A stretch of 64,000 nt of DNA, taken from an uncultured Clostridia bacterium (GTDB lineage: Bacteria > Bacillota > Clostridia > Christensenellales > UBA1242). This document shows positions 9,067-16,829 of this stretch, in pieces (within the stretch, counting starts at the first letter, position 1; each line of letters opens with the position of its first letter). Under the pieces are notes generated by a model. It was given only the letters and a program-made list of their open reading frames with translations, had not been told where the DNA came from and did not search any database. Both the position numbers and the translations under genes were made by a program. The stretch covers positions 24,969-88,968 of the forward strand of contig CANQKH010000005.1 of the NCBI GenBank assembly GCA_947624415.1, read 5' to 3'.

Positions 9067-9302
9067 AAATTATTTATTAATTTGAAGGGAATATAATAAA
9101 TAAATGCACGTTTATTGTGACTTGCGATTTGTTTAGAAATGAAAGCAAAGGCAATGCCCAGTCAATACAATTTGAGGCGGACATTAAGGGAATTTAGTTT
9201 TAAAGGCAATCACATCTTACATATTATTCTACACATTATCTTAATAATTAATATGCACACATATAAAATAAAAGCAATTTTTTATAACAAAAGGAAAAAA
9301 GA

Positions 9303-10097
9303 ATGTTTGAAATCAAACTGATAAATAAAGGTGAAAAAGAGGTATTTAGGGAGATGTTTGACAAATATCTTCTTGAACTATATAATTATGACAAGCATAT
9401 AAATTTTGATGAAAATGGCAAGCCAATTTACAAATATTTCAATCTTTATTGGGAGGAAAAGGATAGATATCCAATAGGGTTATATATTAATAATCAGTTG
9501 GCTGGATTTATGCTTCTACGAGAAAAAAGTCAAAATTTATTGGAAATAGCCGAGTTTTATATTGCTCCACAATTTAGAAAAAATGGTAATGGGAAAAGTT
9601 TTTTTAATGAAATTTTAGCAACAACAAGTAAAAAATTGTATTTTTTTACTAAAAAAACTAATATTATTGCAAAAAAGTTTTGGGATTGTGTTGTTAAGGG
9701 GCAATATTTTTGGAATGGCGAGAAGGTGGAGGATTTTGCTTGGCTTGTCAGTAAATCGCCAATAATTTCACATGATCTTAGCATAAATGAAGAATACTTT
9801 GAAAAAATCAGGCGTGGAGAAAAAATATATGAAGGCAGGCTGTTAGATGAAAGAAGAAGGAATTTTAACGAAGGGGATATTATAAAGTTTATTAGTGGTG
9901 AAAAATTTTTCTATGCTTTAATAGAAGAAAGAAAACTCTTTAAAAATTTTGAGGAAATGGCAGAAACGATTGACAAGGCCGAATTGGGATTTAATGAAAA
10001 GAGCAAGGAGGAGATGATTAAAACATATCGAAGTTTTTACACAATGGAAGATGAATTTAAGTATGGAGTTGTGATTTTTAAAGTTTTTTTACTTTAA
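9303..10097 (+). CDS. GNAT acetyltransferase-ASCH domain fusion
   Basis: 264 residues in two halves. Residues 1-135 are GNAT-like, with the acetyl-CoA loop FRKNGNGKSFF. Residues 150-264 look like an ASCH domain: HDLSINEEYFEKIRRGEKIYE, a second Arg-containing strand (GRLLDERR), then GDIIKF. ASCH domains are PUA-like folds that bind nucleic acid or hydrolyse modified nucleosides such as N4-acetylcytidine. A protein that both acetylates and binds or hydrolyses nucleobases fits the neighbouring base-modification-type genes. The ATG at 9303 follows AAAGGAAAAAAG. About 236 bases separate it from the upstream gene, with only a possible gene remnant in between. Confidence 0.75.
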   Translation: MFEIKLINKGEKEVFREMFDKYLLELYNYDKHINFDENGKPIYKYFNLYWEEKDRYPIGLYINNQLAGFMLLREKSQNLLEIAEFYIAPQFRKNGNGKSFFNEILATTSKKLYFFTKKTNIIAKKFWDCVVKGQYFWNGEKVEDFAWLVSKSPIISHDLSINEEYFEKIRRGEKIYEGRLLDERRRNFNEGDIIKFISGEKFFYALIEERKLFKNFEEMAETIDKAELGFNEKSKEEMIKTYRSFYTMEDEFKYGVVIFKVFLL

Positions 10098-10180
10098 TTT
10101 TGAAGTTTTTTTAATTTTTCGTTGTTTTTTATTGATTTTTTATATATTTTTAATCAAATTATTGAAATTAAGGAGGAATT

Positions 10181-10723
10181 ATGAAAAATGTGCTAATAGT
10201 CCATTTAGGAGATGTGGGAAACGAAGGCGAAGCACTTAGGCAAGTTCTTGAACGCATGAATTATTTTGTTTTTATGAAGAATATTGGCCGTCCAAATGAC
10301 TTTATTGATATTTTGGAGGGGAATTTTTTTAACTTTGATTTTTTAATTTTATCTTGTCATGGAATTAATGGGGAAATTCTTATGCCCGTTCTTGGCGAAA
10401 GTGCTTATATGGAAAATGAGCCTAGAGGAAATTTTTCTGCTGATGATATTTCGCATTATTTTAAAATTGATGACAAAGTGATTGTAAGTTTGGGTTGCAC
10501 TACAGGGCAAGAAGATATGGCAAAGGCATTTTCCGAGAAAAACACTTTTATTGCTCCCGATGATTATGTAAGAGGCGATAGTGCACTTTTCTTTGCAATA
10601 AGATTATTTTATGAACTTAATAAAGGGAGAAATATAAACACTGCTTTTAAAATTGCCAAGCAAAGCGATGAGGAGACTTCGCTTTTTAAATTGTATAAAA
10701 ATTGTTCACTTGTAAATCTTTAA
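10181..10723 (+). CDS. small caspase/CHAT-like protein (putative Cys peptidase)
   Basis: 180 residues, ATG preceded by AAGGAGGAATT. The layout is hydrophobic strand plus SCHG (His60), then IVSLGCTTGQ (Cys106). This spacing and the strand-HG / strand-GC pattern match the His-Cys dyad of clan CD peptidases (caspase, CHAT, gingipain). No substrate-binding or partner domain is attached, so it would be a minimal peptidase core. It stands directly after the radical SAM/ASCH cluster, 80 bases downstream. The family was inferred from the dyad and predicted strands, not from a profile match. It could instead be a non-catalytic Rossmann-like protein. Confidence 0.5.
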   Translation: MKNVLIVHLGDVGNEGEALRQVLERMNYFVFMKNIGRPNDFIDILEGNFFNFDFLILSCHGINGEILMPVLGESAYMENEPRGNFSADDISHYFKIDDKVIVSLGCTTGQEDMAKAFSEKNTFIAPDDYVRGDSALFFAIRLFYELNKGRNINTAFKIAKQSDEETSLFKLYKNCSLVNL

Positions 10724-10740
10724 ATATTAAACTAAAATCA

Positions 10741-10822
10741 GACTGAATAAAATCTGCATGAACATAAAAATTTTACGATTTTGCTTGCTGTGTTGCTTTT
10801 GCCAACTTATTTTCATTCAGTC
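10741..10822. repeat. inverted repeat between the CHAT-like gene and der
   Basis: GACTGAAT (10741-10748) is matched exactly by ATTCAGTC (10815-10822), and the pairing can be extended imperfectly inward. The intervening 66 bases are non-coding. There is no T run immediately after it, so it is not a standard terminator. It could be a structured RNA, a weak terminator or a small miniature element. Confidence 0.4.
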
Positions 10823-10909
10823 AGTTAATTTGTCTAAACTCTTAAAATATATTTAATATTTATTTGGTTTTTTACTAATTTTATGTTAAAATATAAAAGA
10901 GGTGTTGTT

Positions 10910-12220
10910 ATGTTAAAGCCCGTTGTTGCTGTCATTGGAAGACCAAATGTAGGCAAAAGCACTTTCTTTAATAAAATTTGTGGAAAAAGGATTAGCATTG
11001 TTGATGATTTACCTGGTGTTACAAGAGATAGGATTTATGCTGATGCCTCTTGGGCAGGTCATGAATTTACATTGATTGACACAGGCGGTATTGATAGTGG
11101 TAAAGGCGATGTATTCCAAAAAGACATAAAAAAGCAGGCAATATTTGCCATAGAGGAAGCGGATGTAATAGTATTTTTGGTTGATGGAAGAGTTGGGGTA
11201 ACTTCAAGCGATGAAGAGGTTGCCTCTCTTTTGCTAAGATATAAGACACCTATTGTTTTAGTTGTAAACAAACTTGATAACTTTGAGATTGAAAACACCT
11301 ATGAATTTTATAGTTTGGGGATTGGCGAGCCTCTTCCTTTATCTGTTCATCAAAGTAAAGGTATTGGCGATGTTTTAGATGCTATAGTAAAGAATTTTAA
11401 AGAAAAAGTAGTTGAAAATGACGAAAAATTAACAAAAATTGCAATAGTTGGACGACCAAATGTAGGCAAAAGCAGTTTGGTTAACAAAATGCTGGGCAAG
11501 GAAAGGGTTGTTGTCAGCAGTGTTGAAGGCACAACGCGAGATGCTGTTTTAGTGCCTTTCAAGTATAATAAAAATGACTATGCCCTTGTTGACACTGCCG
11601 GCTTGCGTCGTCAAAGGTCAGTTGAAAAAGAGTCTATTGAGGGTTATTCTGTTTTAAGGACAATGCAGGCGATTGATGAGGCAGATGTCTCTCTTATTGT
11701 TTTTGACGGAAGTAAGGAGGCAATCACCGAGCAAGATGTTCGAATTGCGGGGTATGTTGATGAGGCAGGCAAACCTAGTGTTATTGTTGTGAATAAGTGG
11801 GACATTAAAGTTAAAAGCAAAGATAAATATATGGCAATGCTTAAAGAAAGTTTGTCATTTATGGATTACTTTGTTGTGGTTTTTGTTTCTGCGTTAACTG
11901 GTGCAAGTATAGGACAAATAATGGAAAAAGTGGAATTTGTATATCAAAATTCATGCAAAAGGATAACTACTGGTGTGTTAAATGCACTTTTACACGATGC
12001 GATTTTAAATTTTGAGCCACCATCACATAACGGTGCACGAGTAAAAATAAAATATATTACCCAATCTTCAACAAATCCTCCAACATTTGTGTTGTTTGTA
12101 AACAATGAAAATCTTATATCTACATCTTATCAAAGGTATTTGGAGAATAGATTTAGGGAGAGAATAGATTTGTCGGGAACGCCTATAAGATTTATAGTAA
12201 AAGGAAAGGGGGACGATTAA
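10910..12220 (+). CDS. der: ribosome-assembly GTPase Der (EngA)
   Basis: 436 residues, matching the family length. It has two tandem G domains: GRPNVGKST and DTGG in the first; GRPNVGKSS, DTAGLRR and NKWD in the second. A KH-like C-terminal domain follows (residues about 350-436). Der assists late 50S subunit assembly. ATG 10910 is chosen over 10883 because AGAGGTG lies 7 bases before it and the chain then begins MLKPVVAVIGRPN as in homologues. It forms an operon with plsY, a common Firmicute arrangement. Confidence 0.96.
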   Translation: MLKPVVAVIGRPNVGKSTFFNKICGKRISIVDDLPGVTRDRIYADASWAGHEFTLIDTGGIDSGKGDVFQKDIKKQAIFAIEEADVIVFLVDGRVGVTSSDEEVASLLLRYKTPIVLVVNKLDNFEIENTYEFYSLGIGEPLPLSVHQSKGIGDVLDAIVKNFKEKVVENDEKLTKIAIVGRPNVGKSSLVNKMLGKERVVVSSVEGTTRDAVLVPFKYNKNDYALVDTAGLRRQRSVEKESIEGYSVLRTMQAIDEADVSLIVFDGSKEAITEQDVRIAGYVDEAGKPSVIVVNKWDIKVKSKDKYMAMLKESLSFMDYFVVVFVSALTGASIGQIMEKVEFVYQNSCKRITTGVLNALLHDAILNFEPPSHNGARVKIKYITQSSTNPPTFVLFVNNENLISTSYQRYLENRFRERIDLSGTPIRFIVKGKGDD

Positions 12221-12226
12221 TTTAAT

Positions 12227-13066
12227 ATGCTTGAAAGTATATTGTTGTTTGTTCTGGCTGCCATAGTTAGTTATTTTATTGGAACTATTAACTTTTCCAA
12301 AATAATTGCATGGCACGCAAGAAGAAAGGATATAACAAAGTTGGGCAGTCGAAATCCTGGTGCTATGAATATGTTGCGCCAGTTTGGAATTGGTTTGGCA
12401 CTGCTTACATTTATAGCGGAGGTTGTAAAATCAGGGTTAACTTGCCTTGCTTTTAAATTAATTTATGACCATCTTGAAATATGGGGAGGAGGAAGTTTTG
12501 TATATTATTTAGCAGGCTTTTTCCTAATGATTGGCTATAATTTTCCTGTTTGGTCAAAGTTTAAAGGCGGAAAAGGTGTTGCTTGCCTTTCGGGAATTTT
12601 CTTGTTTTCACCTATATGGTATGTAGGTCTTGCATGGTTTGTAGTATGCTTTGTGCTGTTTATTATTATAGATATAGGTTCGGTTATTTCCTTTATTTTT
12701 ACAGGAGGCCTAACAATTGCAACGACTTGTTTTGCGTGGCTGGTGCTTAACTATAACTTATGGGTGTCAATTTATGTAACGGCAATGGTATGGGTTCTTT
12801 ACTTTCTTATATTGATAAAACATAGAGGAAATATATATAGACTTTTGCATCATCAAGAGAATAAGGTTGGATTTAAGGATAAATTAAAAAAGGTGTTTTG
12901 CCGCAAAAAGAATAATGACAAAACAGAAACTCAAGAAAATGGCGAGGAAAATACAAATATTGAAAATGACAATGAAACTTTGAATTTTGATGAAAAAAGT
13001 GATTTATCGCTTGAAAATAACGAAAAAATCATGGAAAAAGATGAAAATATTGATAATAAAGATTAA
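12227..13066 (+). CDS. plsY: acyl-phosphate:glycerol-3-phosphate acyltransferase PlsY
   Basis: 279 residues, starting 7 bases after der. Membrane enzyme making lysophosphatidic acid from acyl-phosphate, the first acyl transfer of phospholipid synthesis. Conserved segments include the SRNPGAMNMLR motif, GYNFPVWSKFKGGKGV and several hydrophobic spans. The last 70 or so residues form a charged, Asn/Glu-rich tail (EENTNIENDNETLNF...) absent from the usual protein of about 200 residues. The tail is likely cytosolic and disordered, and its role is unknown. Confidence 0.93.
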   Translation: MLESILLFVLAAIVSYFIGTINFSKIIAWHARRKDITKLGSRNPGAMNMLRQFGIGLALLTFIAEVVKSGLTCLAFKLIYDHLEIWGGGSFVYYLAGFFLMIGYNFPVWSKFKGGKGVACLSGIFLFSPIWYVGLAWFVVCFVLFIIIDIGSVISFIFTGGLTIATTCFAWLVLNYNLWVSIYVTAMVWVLYFLILIKHRGNIYRLLHHQENKVGFKDKLKKVFCRKKNNDKTETQENGEENTNIENDNETLNFDEKSDLSLENNEKIMEKDENIDNKD

Positions 13067-13071
13067 TTTGT

Positions 13072-13101
13072 TTGACTTGACTGGTTATGTTAAGTTATAA
13101 T
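13072..13101 (+). promoter_or_regulatory. sigma-A promoter for the DUF1292 pair
   Basis: TTGACT (13072-13077) and a perfect TATAAT (13096-13101) with an 18-base spacer. Transcription would start near 13108. This makes ATG 13106 unusable and supports ATG 13124 with its GGAGGG site as the start of the next gene. Confidence 0.7.
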
Positions 13102-13123
13102 AACTATGAAAATTGGAGGGAAT

Positions 13124-13786
13124 ATGGCCGAACAAAAATATGATTTGTTTGATAAACTCGTGGATATGAAATACACCCAGCCTTTCACGTTAAAACAGGG
13201 GAAGGATAGTGATGGCAAGTATGAAAGACTTGGATATGTTCCTTATGGGAAGGGCTTGTATTTTATGTTTAGAAAGATTGGCGATGACAATAAGGACAAC
13301 TTGCTTGTTATGTGCTACGAAAGAGATGAAAAGGGCAAATTTGCAAGGCGAGAAGAGCATAATCAAGAAGTAATTCAGGCAATAATAAAAAAATGTAGTG
13401 ATATGATGCAAGAAGCCAAAGATGAGGGGCTAAAATTAACAGATATCAAATCATATCGACAAAAGGATATTTTAAAAAAGATTGTTGATAAATCTAATAA
13501 AGAACCTTTGCTACTCACAAATGAAAATGGCAATGCGATGGTGTTTGAACAGGTGGCGGTAATTCCATTTGTGGTTCTAAATGAGAGAAGGCTTTATGTT
13601 GTATTGAGACTTTTAAACAATGTTGACGGAATAAGCAGGGGGACAAACATTGTTTTCAACTGCGACAAAGACAAAGAAGGTCAGGTTGTTTTTAAGGCAG
13701 AAGAAGACCAAGAAGTGGTAAATGCAATTCAAGAAAGATATATAAAATTGTTACAAGATGCGATTGCAAATAAAGACAAAAAATAA
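13124..13786 (+). CDS. DUF1292 (YrzB-like) family protein, long form
   Basis: 220 residues. The C-terminal half (about 120-215) carries the family pattern: NENGNAMVFEQVAVIPF, ERRLYVVLRLL, then IVFNCD and a helical tail. The N-terminal half looks like a second, more diverged copy (YVPYGKGLYFMFRKI). It is acidic, small and soluble. DUF1292 proteins have no established function. The next gene is a shorter paralogue, so the pair probably arose by duplication. Confidence 0.7.
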   Translation: MAEQKYDLFDKLVDMKYTQPFTLKQGKDSDGKYERLGYVPYGKGLYFMFRKIGDDNKDNLLVMCYERDEKGKFARREEHNQEVIQAIIKKCSDMMQEAKDEGLKLTDIKSYRQKDILKKIVDKSNKEPLLLTNENGNAMVFEQVAVIPFVVLNERRLYVVLRLLNNVDGISRGTNIVFNCDKDKEGQVVFKAEEDQEVVNAIQERYIKLLQDAIANKDKK

Positions 13787-13825
13787 AAGAATTTTTGATA
13801 ATTTTTATAAAAAGGAGGTAAAATT

Positions 13826-14251
13826 ATGAAAATTGGGTCAAAAAAACAGAAAAAAGAGCAAAAAGTAGAAGAAGTCGAAGAAGTAAAGCCAGTTCAAACC
13901 GAGGTTGAAGAGGATGGCGAAAAAGAGGAAGCCAAGGAAGAACGTGATTTGCTTGATGTATTGCTTGACAAAGACAATAAGGAAAACATAGTTCTTTATA
14001 ATGAGGAAGGCGACAGAGTTGAATTTGAACAAATTGCAATAATTCCAATTGATAAAGAAGGGGAAGAGAGAAAACTTTATGTAATCTTAAAGCCAGTTGA
14101 CAAGATTGAAGGAATGGCAGATGACGAGGCGATTGTATTCCTTTGTGATTTTGATGAAGAAGGAGAAACAAGGCTTACCGTTGAAGTTAACGACGATATT
14201 GCAAAAGAAGTATTTGATAGGTATTATGAATTAATAAAAAATGATAAATAA
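13826..14251 (+). CDS. DUF1292 (YrzB-like) family protein, short form
   Basis: 141 residues with a perfect AAAGGAGGT site. A charged Lys/Glu linker (1-45) precedes a single DUF1292-like domain: NEEGDRVEFEQIAIIP, ERKLYVILKPVDKIEGM and IVFLCDFDEEG. It aligns closely with the C-terminal half of the preceding protein. It lies 39 bases downstream in the same operon and ends at a hairpin terminator. Function unknown. Confidence 0.75.
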   Translation: MKIGSKKQKKEQKVEEVEEVKPVQTEVEEDGEKEEAKEERDLLDVLLDKDNKENIVLYNEEGDRVEFEQIAIIPIDKEGEERKLYVILKPVDKIEGMADDEAIVFLCDFDEEGETRLTVEVNDDIAKEVFDRYYELIKNDK

Positions 14252-14282
14252 TCAAAAATTTAATAAAAATATTCAAAAAAAA

Positions 14283-14311
14283 CATATTTTTTCAACAAAT
14301 ATGCTTTTTTG
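14283..14311. terminator. bidirectional terminator between convergent genes
   Basis: CATATTT (14283-14289) pairs with AAATATG (14297-14303). It is followed by CTTTTTT on the plus strand and flanked by a run of eight A on the other side, giving a T run on the minus strand. It serves both the DUF1292 operon and the minus-strand lipoprotein gene. Confidence 0.65.
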
Positions 14312-14321
14312 TTAATTATTG

Positions 14322-15524
14322 CTATGCAAATTTACAATTTGTAAAAGTCAAATTTTCAACCGCCTTGTTTGTAACGTCTTGAATTGAAGAAGAAAAATCA
14401 CAATTTTCAAATGTAACATTTCCACCTTCAAAGTTTTCAGTGTCAATACAACAGTTGCTTTCGCCATTTTGAGTATTAAATTTAATGTTTATTATTCTCA
14501 CATTTTCACAATTTCCAACAAATCTAATTGGAATAATTTTGTTTCCTGTAATTTGACAATTTGTGTTTCCAACTATAATTAAATCATGAACATTATCAAG
14601 TATTATAGGATTGGCTAGTGAGTGTAGACCATTTAAATTTATTGATTTTACACCTCGCATAATTGCGTCTTGAAGTTCGTTTATCGTTGAAACTTCAACT
14701 TCTGCTTTTGCAGTTATATTTACACTTGTTTCATAATCCTTATAATAAATTTTAATTTCTGTTTGGCCAACATCTATTGGATTGTCATCAAACGTAAAAT
14801 CTTCAACTTCCAGCGCTCTGCCACTTTTCATGTTGGTTACAACCTTCAAACCTTGTTTGTCAAATACTTCTCCATAATTGTAGGAGGTCTTATTTGGTGG
14901 ACTACTAACGGAAATGCTTTCAATTTTATCTTCTAAGATTAATAAGTCTATTTCTATAACAAATTCTGTTTCATTAAAGGTGTAAGTAATTTTAATTTTA
15001 GCATTCATTTCGGCAACAGGGGGATAGTCAACGGTGTAATTTTCTTTAGGTAATGTTTCCTGCTTTCCGCTTATGAAATTTCTATAAACTATTAAATTTG
15101 ATATATCAATATTTTCTCCTTCATAATAATAAGCCTTAAAACTTGTTATATTGTAACTAATTCCATAAACATCGCCATCACCAACCTCTACGTCAAAACT
15201 TAATGTTGTTCCTGTTACACTTTCGCTTAACGTTATAGTTGCAGTTCCGTTTTTTCGAGCAGTTGCATATCCTTCACGGTCAATTGATATTACAGATTTG
15301 TCAGAGGAAGAGATTGTAATAAAGTAATTATTTGCATTTGCTGGGTAGATGTTATAGCCTATGTATCGCGATTCATTCACATACATTTGGGTAAAGGTGT
15401 TTGTTAATTCAACCTTTTCTATTGGAATAGTTTTTCCACATGAGAAAAGCAGCAAAGAGGAAAAAAATAGCAATAATAAAATAAAAAACAGTGAAAAAGT
15501 TGATTTTTTTGCGATTTTTTTCAT
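14322..15524 (-). CDS. lipoprotein with bacterial Ig-like domains
   Basis: 400 residues. A long hydrophobic signal peptide ends in the lipobox LFSC (Cys about 29), so the mature protein should be lipid-anchored on the cell surface. Residues about 35-115 look like a BIG2 domain (DKSVISIDREGYATARKNGT). Two Big_3-like Ig repeats follow (INIS-type YYYEGENIDISN and TSYNYGEVFDKQGLKV). The C-terminal third reads like a right-handed beta-helix (repeated IIVGN, VRIINIKF, VTFENCDF). It starts 19 bases after trpS with AAAGGAGA and is probably co-transcribed. Likely role: adhesion or glycan binding (inference). Confidence 0.8.
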   Translation of the reverse strand: MKKIAKKSTFSLFFILLLLFFSSLLLFSCGKTIPIEKVELTNTFTQMYVNESRYIGYNIYPANANNYFITISSSDKSVISIDREGYATARKNGTATITLSESVTGTTLSFDVEVGDGDVYGISYNITSFKAYYYEGENIDISNLIVYRNFISGKQETLPKENYTVDYPPVAEMNAKIKITYTFNETEFVIEIDLLILEDKIESISVSSPPNKTSYNYGEVFDKQGLKVVTNMKSGRALEVEDFTFDDNPIDVGQTEIKIYYKDYETSVNITAKAEVEVSTINELQDAIMRGVKSINLNGLHSLANPIILDNVHDLIIVGNTNCQITGNKIIPIRFVGNCENVRIINIKFNTQNGESNCCIDTENFEGGNVTFENCDFSSSIQDVTNKAVENLTFTNCKFA

Positions 15525-15542
15525 ATTTTTCTCCTTTTTTTA

Positions 15543-16604
15543 TTATTTTAACAGTTTTTTATAATTTATTCCCATTGCATCTTTCATTCTTTCAAGACGT
15601 TCTTTTGCTTGTAATGAAGCCTTGTAGGAATTTTCAAAAAGCATATTGTAAATTCCATCTATATTTTCAAGACAAGAGGCTCTTCTTGCTCTTATAGGGG
15701 CGAGGAGTTCTTCCAAAATTTCTATTAAAAACTTTTTAATTTTGACATCTCCAAGCCCACCTTTTTTGTAATGTGATTTCAAACTATCAAGATTTTCATA
15801 TTCTGGCAAATATCTTGCAAAATGTTCATCTTTGCAGAATGCGTCAAGATAGGTGAAAACTATATTGCCTTCGACTTGACCGGGGTCGCTTACTCTTATA
15901 TGATTTGGGTCTGTGTAAGCCGACATTACTTTTTGTCGAACTACGTCTGGGGAATCACAAAGATAAATTGCATTGCCATAAGATTTTGACATTTTTAGTT
16001 TGCCGTCAAGCCCTGGCAATCTTCTGCAAACTTTGTCTGTCGCAAGAAATGGCTTTGGCATTTGAAAAACTTCTTCTGTTGGGGAGTAGGTGTAATTGAA
16101 TGAGGAAACAATTTCGCGAGCCTGTTCAATCATTGGAAGTTGGTCATCGCCTACAGGGACAATAGTTGTTCCAAATGCAAGTATATCTGCCGCCTGTGAA
16201 ATTGGATAAGCCAAAAATCCCATAGGCAAACTTTTTTCAAATCCTCTTGTTTTGATTTCCTCTTTGATTGTAGGGTTGCGTTGAACACGCGACAAGGTTA
16301 CGAGATTTAAAAAATAAGTTGTAAATTCATGCAACTCGCTCACCATTGATTGAATAAAAATATTCACTTTGTTTGGGTCGATGCCTGCCGAGATGTAATC
16401 AATGGCAACTTGAATTATATTGTTTTTAACTTTATCAACCCTGTCTGCATTGTCGGTTAGAGCCTGCGTATCGGCAATCATGATGTAAAATTTGTCGTAA
16501 GAGCCTTGATTTTGAATATTGACTCTGTTTAGCACCGAGCCTACATAATGTCCTAAATGTAAATTGCCGGTTGGCCTATCACCTGTCAAAATTATGTCTT
16601 TCAT
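15543..16604 (-). CDS. trpS: tryptophanyl-tRNA synthetase
   Basis: 353 residues, a class I synthetase charging tRNA-Trp. The HIGH equivalent is GNLHLGHYVGS and the KMSKS motif is KMSKSYGN. TGDRPTG and FLAYPISQAADIL are also typical. ATG (complement of 16602-16604) is preceded by GGTGAGG; an upstream extension of 15 residues has no homologous look. No T-box leader motif was seen between it and the divergent giant gene. Confidence 0.95.
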   Translation of the reverse strand: MKDIILTGDRPTGNLHLGHYVGSVLNRVNIQNQGSYDKFYIMIADTQALTDNADRVDKVKNNIIQVAIDYISAGIDPNKVNIFIQSMVSELHEFTTYFLNLVTLSRVQRNPTIKEEIKTRGFEKSLPMGFLAYPISQAADILAFGTTIVPVGDDQLPMIEQAREIVSSFNYTYSPTEEVFQMPKPFLATDKVCRRLPGLDGKLKMSKSYGNAIYLCDSPDVVRQKVMSAYTDPNHIRVSDPGQVEGNIVFTYLDAFCKDEHFARYLPEYENLDSLKSHYKKGGLGDVKIKKFLIEILEELLAPIRARRASCLENIDGIYNMLFENSYKASLQAKERLERMKDAMGINYKKLLK

Positions 16605-16710
16605 ATATACCTCACCATTGATTTTAATGCAAAAGTATAAAAAAGTCAAATTTAATTGTCATGAAAAAATGTAAAATTTTAAAATAATTTTATTTTTAGA
16701 ATAAAATTGT

Positions 16711-16739
16711 TTGCGTTATTTAAAATAAAATATTATAAT
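16711..16739 (+). promoter_or_regulatory. promoter of the giant surface-protein gene
   Basis: TTGCGT (16711-16716) and a perfect TATAAT (16734-16739) with 17-base spacing. The leader of about 80 bases contains a hairpin, GTTATCTT/AAGATAAC (16758-16786), 12 bases after the expected start site and about 40 bases before the GGAGGAAA ribosome-binding site. It may stabilise the very long message. Confidence 0.6.
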
Positions 16740-16757
16740 TTATATATAAGATTTGAT

Positions 16758-16786
16758 GTTATCTTCTGGCTTGTATTTAAGATAAC
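16758..16786 (+). promoter_or_regulatory. 5'-leader hairpin of the giant gene
   Basis: Perfect 8-bp stem, GTTATCTT (16758-16765) with AAGATAAC (16779-16786), and a 13-base loop. No T run follows, so it is not a terminator. Likely a message-stabilising or regulatory stem. Confidence 0.5.
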
Positions 16787-16829
16787 AAAAGTTTGTTTGT
16801 AAAATCGTTGCTTAAATCAGGAGGAAATT

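Noticed and set aside
9139..9321. Open frame of 60 codons before the GNAT-ASCH gene
   Set aside because: No Shine-Dalgarno site, overlaps the next start, and the peptide looks random; a disrupted gene in other frames explains the region better.
13824..14171. Minus-strand frame of 115 codons opposite the short DUF1292 gene
   Set aside because: Shadow of an acidic coding sequence (Leu/His-rich antisense product), no start site support.
16605..16710. T-box or trp-type riboswitch upstream of trpS
   Set aside because: No T-box consensus (AGGGTGG-type) or stem I elements could be found on the minus strand; the region is only AT-rich.
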